The translations under genes and the position numbers were made by a program. Positions 58,931 to 64,000 of a stretch of DNA of 64,000 nucleotides are shown piece after piece; position 1 is the stretch's first letter, and every line of letters starts with the position of its first letter. Under the pieces are notes generated by a model. It saw nothing but the letters and a program-made list of their open reading frames with translations, made no database searches and had not been told where the DNA came from. Origin of the DNA: Microbacterium lacticum (lineage in GTDB: Bacteria; Actinomycetota; Actinomycetes; Actinomycetales; Microbacteriaceae); the NCBI RefSeq assembly GCF_006716815.1, contig NZ_VFPS01000005.1:1-64000 (forward strand). Direction: 5' to 3'.

Positions 58931-60364
58931 ATGTCCGACCCCCTCCATACACTCGAAGATATGGACGAGTACTCGGGGTCGATGGGCAGCGACGCAGACG
59001 TCGCCGCTTTGGCGTCGATCGTGGGTGAGGTCGAGGGGGCGGCTGCGGTGGTGCGGGCCGGGCAGGTCGCGGAGGTGCGTGCGCTCGCGGCGGCGGGGCA
59101 ACTCGCCGCGCGGCAGGCCGCCGGATCGCCGGCGGTGGTGCGCGCGCACGATATGGCGTTGCGGTCGGTGGCGGCCGAGCTCGGTGGGGTGTTGCGGGTG
59201 ACGGATCGGACCGTGCAGTCCCGGATCGATGAGGCTCGGGATCTGGTCGAGCATTATGCAGCGACTTTGGCGGCGTGGGAGTCGGGGCGGATCACGCGCG
59301 GACATGTCCGGGTGATCACGGATGCCGGGTCGGTGCTGGTCGACGCGTCGTCGGAGCGGCGGGCCGAGTTCGAGGCTGCGGCGATCAGCCGGTGTGAGCG
59401 GGATACGCCGAATCGGGTGCGGTCGGAGGTGGAGATCCTCGCGGAACGGTTCGCGGAGCGGTCGTTCACCGACCGGCACCGGGATGCGGCGGCGGAGCGG
59501 CGGGTGCGGGTCGTGCCGGGCAGCGCGGGGATGTCGGATCTGATCGCAACGCTGCCGACGGTGATCGCCGATGGGATCCTCGATCGGCTCACCCAGCAGG
59601 CGCAGACGATCGTCGATGCGCGCGAGCCCGGGAACGCGGGCAGTGCGTTCGGCGCACGAGGTGCGGGTGACCTGGCTGGCGTGAGCGGTGCGTTCGGCGA
59701 GAGCGGTATTGGCGATGCCGAGCCGGATCGGCGGGGGATCGATCAGGTCCGCGCCGACGTGTTCTCCGACCTCCTGCTCTCCGGCGCGCCCGCCCTCGAT
59801 CCCACTGCCCACGGTGACGGGCAGGGGTCGCTGGGTGCGATTCGTGCGCAGGTGCAGGTGATCGTCCCCGCTCTCACTCTTCTGGGTGTCGATGACGGTC
59901 CCGCGGACCTCGTCGGCCGTTCCCCGATCGATGCGGACACCGCCCGTTGCCTCGCGGGGAACACGCATTCGTGGGCTCGGGTTCTGACCGACCCGGTGGA
60001 GGGGACGGTGCTCGCGGTGGACCGGTATCGGACGCCGTGGACGCAACGCCGGTTCCTCCGGGCGCGGGATCAGCATTGCCGGTTCCCCGGATGCCGGCGT
60101 GCGGCGATCCGGTGCGAGATCGACCACACCATCGACGCCGCCAAGGGCGGACCCACCGCGCTGTGGAACCTGGCACACCTGTGTCAGCGGCATCATTCGA
60201 TGAAGCAGTTCACCCGCTGGAAGGTGAGGCAACTCCCCGGCGGGGTCCTCGAATGGACCTCACCCACCGGACGGATCTACCGCGAAGACGCCCCCGCCCC
60301 ACCCGTCGCGTTCACCCCGGCATCCATCAGCACCACCGCAACCGACGAACCACCACCGTTCTGA
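58931..60364 (+). CDS. DUF222/13E12-repeat HNH endonuclease
   Basis: 477 aa, complete. DUF222 region (GEVEGAAAVVRAGQVAEVRA to about residue 330) and a C-terminal HNH nuclease: RDQHCRFPGCRRAAIRCEID, HTIDAAKGGPTALWNLAHLC and QRHHSMKQFTRWKV contain the metal and Cys ligands. Multi-copy family in Microbacteriaceae, thought to spread within genomes. Alternative start ATG 58961. A broken relative lies at 11910-12487. Confidence 0.88.
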   Translation: MSDPLHTLEDMDEYSGSMGSDADVAALASIVGEVEGAAAVVRAGQVAEVRALAAAGQLAARQAAGSPAVVRAHDMALRSVAAELGGVLRVTDRTVQSRIDEARDLVEHYAATLAAWESGRITRGHVRVITDAGSVLVDASSERRAEFEAAAISRCERDTPNRVRSEVEILAERFAERSFTDRHRDAAAERRVRVVPGSAGMSDLIATLPTVIADGILDRLTQQAQTIVDAREPGNAGSAFGARGAGDLAGVSGAFGESGIGDAEPDRRGIDQVRADVFSDLLLSGAPALDPTAHGDGQGSLGAIRAQVQVIVPALTLLGVDDGPADLVGRSPIDADTARCLAGNTHSWARVLTDPVEGTVLAVDRYRTPWTQRRFLRARDQHCRFPGCRRAAIRCEIDHTIDAAKGGPTALWNLAHLCQRHHSMKQFTRWKVRQLPGGVLEWTSPTGRIYREDAPAPPVAFTPASISTTATDEPPPF

Positions 60365-60499
60365 GCCGAGCAGTCACACACCGCACCGGCGGTGCGCCCG
60401 CGCCCGGCGCGGGGCCGACCGTGCACCGCGAGGCTCGCGAGCGCCCACGGCGCCATCCGTGCACCACGACGCCCGTGCCGCGCTACCGCCCGGCGCGCG

Positions 60500-60918
60500 T
60501 CAGCGCTCCCAGGCGCTCCGCTCGCGTTCGGTGAACTGGCGGAAGGTCGTCGCGGGCCGACCCGTCAAGCGGCGCACCATCCGGTTGGGCAGCGCCGAGA
60601 CGTTCAGACGATCTGACGGATGCCCGTGTCGAGCGCCGCGTCGATCACCGGGAACAGCTGCCTCTGCACGTCTTCGATGGCCGGCGGCCGCAGCAGGAAC
60701 AGCCGATCGCATCCCGCCAGCGCGGCGCGGTGCGCGGCCACGTCGGGGCCGAAGGCGAACTCCCGCGCCTCGACGCCGTCGAGAAGGCGGGCGGACGACC
60801 CCGGGCGCACGGCGCCGACCACCCGCTGCCCCTTCGCCTGCAGATGCCGCACCACCGCCGAGCCGACGTCACCGGTCGCGCCCGTGACGAAGACCGCGGG
60901 CGCGTCGTCGTTGCTCAT
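60500..60918 (-). pseudogene. NmrA-like NAD(P)-binding protein with internal deletion
   Basis: N-terminal Rossmann part VFVTGATGDVGSAVVRHLQA to ALDTGIRQIV is followed immediately, in another frame, by the family's C-terminal end LPNRMVRRLTGRPATTFRQF and TERERSAWER. About 150-170 codons are missing at the junction near 60606. The 135 nt between the HNH gene stop and this relic hold nothing recognisable. Confidence 0.8.
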
Positions 60919-60972
60919 ACGTCCAGTGTGCGCGCCCGGCCGCGCATCCGCATTGCCAGCGAGTCCGCACCG

Positions 60973-61581
60973 TCAGAGACGGAAGACCTGCCCGGTCTCG
61001 ACGCCGTCCACCGAGCGGATGACGCTCCGGCCCACCTCCGCCGCGGGCACCGGCGTGAAACCGGGAAAGCTCGCGTGGTAGCCGGGCGACTCGATGAGCA
61101 CGTTCGGGCTCACCGCATTGATCCGGATGCCACGGGACAGCCCGGTCGCCGCCGCCATCACGAACGACTCCAGTGCGCCGTTCACCGCCGACGCCGCGGT
61201 GCCCGTCGCGACCGGATGCCGCGAGAGAACCCCGCTCGTGAGCGTGAACGACCCGCCGTCGGCGACCGCCTCGACGCCGCGCACGACGACGGCGATCTGC
61301 CCCAGCGTCTTGTCGGTGAGACCGGCGCGGTAGTCGTCGACGGTCAGCTCGGCGAACGGCTTGAACGGCACGCTGCCCGCGGCGCACACCACGGCATCCA
61401 CCGGTCCGCTCGCGGCGACCTCGGCGAACAGCGCGTCGATCGACGCGGGGTCGGTGAGGTCGACCGCCGGCGTCGTCGATCGAGACGCCGGGATCACGTG
61501 GTGCCCGGCCTCGAGCGCCGCGGCCGCCGCGGCGCCTCCGATCGTGCCGCCCGCGCCGATGATGAGGATTCGCTTGCCCAT
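60973..61581 (-). CDS. short-chain dehydrogenase/reductase
   Basis: About 202 aa. ILIIGAGGTIGGAAAAAALE is the nucleotide-binding motif and VVCAAGSVPF the NNAG equivalent. TSGVLSRHP carries the catalytic-Ser position, but the YxxxK stretch reads TGTAASAVNGAL with neither Tyr nor Lys, as in a group of short atypical SDRs. GIRINAVSPNVL follows. ATG 61581 with GAAGGA upstream. It could be a sensor or a reductase with altered chemistry. Confidence 0.8.
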   Translation of the reverse strand: MGKRILIIGAGGTIGGAAAAAALEAGHHVIPASRSTTPAVDLTDPASIDALFAEVAASGPVDAVVCAAGSVPFKPFAELTVDDYRAGLTDKTLGQIAVVVRGVEAVADGGSFTLTSGVLSRHPVATGTAASAVNGALESFVMAAATGLSRGIRINAVSPNVLIESPGYHASFPGFTPVPAAEVGRSVIRSVDGVETGQVFRL

Positions 61582-61648
61582 TCCCGTTCCTTCTGTCTGT
61601 CTCGGTCGATCGATCACTGGGTGCCAGGGGTCGCGCGTGCGGCGCGTG

Positions 61649-62566
61649 TCAGAGCAGGTCGCGGCGGTGCACGAGCGCCGCGGCGCCGATCAGCGGCGCG
61701 TCGCCGCCGAGCCCCGCGCGCACGACCCGCAGCCGCGCCGCGTAGCCGTTCACCGCCGCCGCGCGCACCGACGCCTCGATCTGCGCGGTGAAGTCCTCCG
61801 CGACGAACGAGAACCCGCCGCCGACGACGGCGAGCTCGAGGTCGAGCAGCGTCGCCGCGTTCGCGAGGCCCACCCCGATCGCGTGCGCCGAGCGCGCGAC
61901 GGCCGCCCGTGCGAGCGCATCGCCCCGGCGGTACGCGTCGGCGAGCTCCTCGCCGGTCGACCCGTCCCAGCCCTCCGCGCGCGCCCACGCGACGATGTGC
62001 GGACCCGACGCGAGCTGCTCGACGGTGGACGCCGAGGCATCCCCCTCGATCTCGGCGACGACGATCTGCCCCAGATGTCCGGCATTCCCCGACGCTCCCG
62101 CCAGCAGCCGCCCGCCGGAGATGATCCCGCCGCCGATGCCCGTCGAGACGACGAACACGATCGCGTCGTCGACGCCCTGCGCCGCACCGAGCCACGCCTC
62201 GGCCAGTGCGATGCACGTGCCGTCGAGGCGGAGGGTCACGTCATCGAGTCCCGACTCCTGCCGCACGAGGTCGACGAGGGCGAGCCCGTGCACCGCGGGG
62301 AGGTTGATCGGGGCGACGGTGCCCGCGGCGAGGTCGATCGGCCCCGCCGAGCCGATGCCCGCGGCCGACACCGACGCCCACTCCGGCAGCGGGCGGCAGC
62401 GCGCGATGACGGATGCCACGGCACGCACGAGCACATCCCGGTCGGCGGCCGCCGCAGCGCCCGTCGCCTCCCGCGTGCGCGAGCCCTCCACGATCCGACC
62501 CGTCTCGTCGACGAGAGCCGCCTCGACCTTGGTGCCGCCGAGATCGATCGCGAGAGCGAGTGTCAT
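61649..62566 (-). CDS. ROK-family sugar kinase
   Basis: 305-aa ASKHA-fold protein. ALAIDLGGTKVEAALVDETG (ATP phosphate loop), VSAAGIGSAGPID, LRLDGTCIALAEAWLG and STGIGGGIISGGRLLAGASG are ROK blocks. The Zn-binding CxCGxxGC motif of classical glucokinases is absent (GNAGHLGQIVV follows instead). No N-terminal HTH, so a kinase rather than repressor. ATG 62566 has GGAAGG upstream. Confidence 0.88.
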   Translation of the reverse strand: MTLALAIDLGGTKVEAALVDETGRIVEGSRTREATGAAAAADRDVLVRAVASVIARCRPLPEWASVSAAGIGSAGPIDLAAGTVAPINLPAVHGLALVDLVRQESGLDDVTLRLDGTCIALAEAWLGAAQGVDDAIVFVVSTGIGGGIISGGRLLAGASGNAGHLGQIVVAEIEGDASASTVEQLASGPHIVAWARAEGWDGSTGEELADAYRRGDALARAAVARSAHAIGVGLANAATLLDLELAVVGGGFSFVAEDFTAQIEASVRAAAVNGYAARLRVVRAGLGGDAPLIGAAALVHRRDLL

Positions 62567-62646
62567 GAGAGCCTTCCGAGGTTGCGGGGCATGCCGGTTG
62601 CGGTATGGCTCACAGCGTAGTGTCGGCCCCAGCGATCGGCATCCGC

Positions 62647-62664
62647 CTTTGGCTTCGTCCAAAG
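62647..62664 (+). promoter_or_regulatory. small hairpin in the desaturase leader
   Basis: CTTTGG, 6-nt loop, CCAAAG, ending 19 nt before the desaturase ATG and just ahead of its GAAGGA ribosome site. Possible translational control element; short stem. Confidence 0.35.
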
Positions 62665-62682
62665 TCGCCGAAGGATCCGCAT

Positions 62683-63810
62683 ATGACCGCCGTCGCTCTC
62701 CGCTCCTCGTCCGCCGCCCCGGCCTCGACGATGGGGCCCATCCGACAGACGTACGCGACGGCCGAGACGTTCCCGCCCGTCGCCCGCGCCTACACCCAGG
62801 TCTCGCAGGTCGCCAAAGAGCTCGGCCTGCTGCGGCGTGCTCCGGTGTTCTACTCGCTCGTCGGCGCCGCCCTGGTGCTGGCGCTCGCGGGCTGCATCGC
62901 GGGGTTCGTGCTGCTCGGCCACAGCTGGTTCCAGCTGCTCATCGCGGCGGCGCTCGGGGTCGTGCTCACGCAGGTCGCGTTCCTCGCCCACGAAGCCGCG
63001 CACCGGCAGATCCTCTCCTCGGGCAGAGCGAACGACCGGCTCGCCCGCATCCTCGCGGCCGGCGTCGTCGGCATCAGCTACGCCTGGTGGGACTCGAAGC
63101 ACTCGCGCCACCACGCCAACCCGAACCGGGTCGGCAAAGACCCCGACATCGAGGTCGACACCGTGTCGTTCCTGACGGAGGATGCCGCGCAGGCACGAGG
63201 CATCCGTCGCCTCATCACCCGGCGTCAGGGATGGCTGTTCTTCCCGCTGCTGACGCTCGAAGGGCTGAACCTGCACGCTCTCGGCCTGCGGCACCTCTTC
63301 TCACGGCAGCCCGTGAAGGGGCGCGGCGTCGAGCTCGCCCTCATCGGCGCGCGTTTCGCGATCGTCGCCGGGGCGCTGTTCGTCTTCCTGCCCGTCGGCA
63401 TGGCGTTCGCGTTCCTCGGCGTGCAGCTCGCCGTCTTCGGTGTCTACATGGGCGCGTCGTTCGCGCCGAACCACAAGGGCATGCCGATCATCGCGGAAGG
63501 CGCGCGACTCGATTTCTTCAGCAAGCAGGTGCGAACGTCGCGGAACATCCGCGGCGGATGGTGGGCGACGGCGCTCCTCGGCGGGCTGAACTACCAGGTG
63601 GAGCACCACCTGTTTCCGAGCATGGCGCGCCCGCACCTGTCGAAGGTGCGCGTCGTCGTGCACGCGTTCTGCGAGACCCACGACGTGCCTTACACCGAGA
63701 CCAGCCTATGGCGGTCGTACGCGATCGTGATCGACTACCTCAACCGCGTCGGCCTCGCGGCGCGCGACCCCTTCGACTGCCCCATGGTGGGGCAGTACCG
63801 CCGCGCCTGA
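62683..63810 (+). CDS. membrane fatty-acid desaturase
   Basis: 375-aa di-iron enzyme introducing a double bond into acyl chains. Three His boxes: HEAAH, HSRHH and QVEHHLFP; hydrophobic segments lie before and between them (ALVLALAGCIAGFVLLG, IVAGALFVFLPVGMAFAFLG). The C-terminus GQYRRA and the order match DesA3-like stearoyl desaturases of Actinobacteria. GAAGGA 7 nt before ATG 62683 decides the start. Divergent from the ROK gene. Confidence 0.92.
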   Translation: MTAVALRSSSAAPASTMGPIRQTYATAETFPPVARAYTQVSQVAKELGLLRRAPVFYSLVGAALVLALAGCIAGFVLLGHSWFQLLIAAALGVVLTQVAFLAHEAAHRQILSSGRANDRLARILAAGVVGISYAWWDSKHSRHHANPNRVGKDPDIEVDTVSFLTEDAAQARGIRRLITRRQGWLFFPLLTLEGLNLHALGLRHLFSRQPVKGRGVELALIGARFAIVAGALFVFLPVGMAFAFLGVQLAVFGVYMGASFAPNHKGMPIIAEGARLDFFSKQVRTSRNIRGGWWATALLGGLNYQVEHHLFPSMARPHLSKVRVVVHAFCETHDVPYTETSLWRSYAIVIDYLNRVGLAARDPFDCPMVGQYRRA

Positions 63811-63852
63811 CGGCCGACATCGGGCCCAGGCGCGGCGGGATCGTCCGTCGGG

Positions 63853-64000
63853 TCAGGCGTTGCGCTTCACAACGCGCATGAGCCACGCGATGATCGCGAT
63901 GATCAGGATCACCAGGCCGATCCACAGCAGGAACTTCGCCGCCTCGACGAAGACGCCGAGAAGGATCAGCACGATGGCGACGACGAGAAGAATGATGGCG
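63853..64000 (-). CDS. small hydrophobic membrane protein, 5' end outside window
   Basis: The visible part reads ILLVVAIVLILLGVFVEAAK, then FLLWIGLVILIIAIIAWLMR and VVKRNA-stop: two membrane helices in a protein likely under 60 residues. Short proteins of this kind are common in Actinobacteria and have no known function. The start lies beyond base 64000. Confidence 0.65.
   Translation of the reverse strand, partial: AIILLVVAIVLILLGVFVEAAKFLLWIGLVILIIAIIAWLMRVVKRNA

Overview
The window is high-GC actinobacterial chromosome. Gene content and order (rplM-rpsI-glmM, coaA, glmS, acpS-alr-tsaE-tsaB-rimI-tsaD, groES without groEL, guaB, guaB3, guaA, SURF1, DUF3817, 13E12-type HNH endonucleases) and the very frequent word GGATGCC/GGCATCC point to Microbacteriaceae, most likely Microbacterium (inference). 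Many genes start 6-7 nt after a TANNNT box, the pattern expected of leaderless transcripts.

Layout. 1-3.9 kb: the end of a surface O-acyltransferase, then a PfkB sugar kinase, truA and an EEP-fold hydrolase. 3.9-11.8 kb: an accessory block of two paralogous OmpR-type response regulators, a lipoprotein, a decayed membrane GGDEF-like gene and histidine kinase, an intact membrane GT2 glycosyltransferase and a GH6 cellulase. This looks like a beta-glucan-type exopolysaccharide locus. 11.9-13.7 kb: an HNH relic, an SLT-like cell-wall hydrolase and a low-molecular-weight tyrosine phosphatase. 13.8-14.0 kb: a likely structured small RNA ending in a strong terminator. 14.2-27.5 kb: a housekeeping core (ribosomal proteins, UDP-GlcNAc and CoA synthesis, alanine racemase, the t6A tRNA modification genes, CIRCE-controlled groES). 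27.7-34.5 kb: RarD, a Liv-type substrate-binding lipoprotein and a divergent livHMGF operon whose LivH carries an extra secreted domain. 34.7-36.2 kb: guaB.

36.76-43.20 kb is a foreign insertion that splits an FAD-dependent amine oxidase gene. The oxidase halves lie on either side, and both borders carry CGGCTG; joining them through one copy restores the reading frame. The insert is a scrambled set of fragments, apparently from one donor locus (pckG, an Rrf2/NsrR-like regulator, hmp, phosphomannomutase). Only hmp, a nitric oxide dioxygenase, is complete. The Rrf2 gene is circularly permuted between the two ends of the insert and is interrupted by an IS110-family element, whose transposase is in turn split by an IS1634-like element with perfect 14-bp inverted repeats and a 6-bp target duplication.

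44.1-48.3 kb: purine and respiratory housekeeping genes (guaB3, SURF1, DUF3817, guaA). 48.4-53.6 kb: a Bax-inhibitor-like membrane protein, a glycerophosphodiester phosphodiesterase, a deletion scar that fuses a secretion-signal remnant to an N-truncated RpiR regulator, and an ABC exporter pair. 53.8-63.8 kb: a large secreted subtilase, a lipoprotein, an alpha/beta hydrolase lacking its nucleophile serine, a HIT-like protein, an intact HNH endonuclease, an NmrA relic, an SDR, a ROK kinase and a fatty-acid desaturase. No tRNA, rRNA, CRISPR array or prophage was seen.
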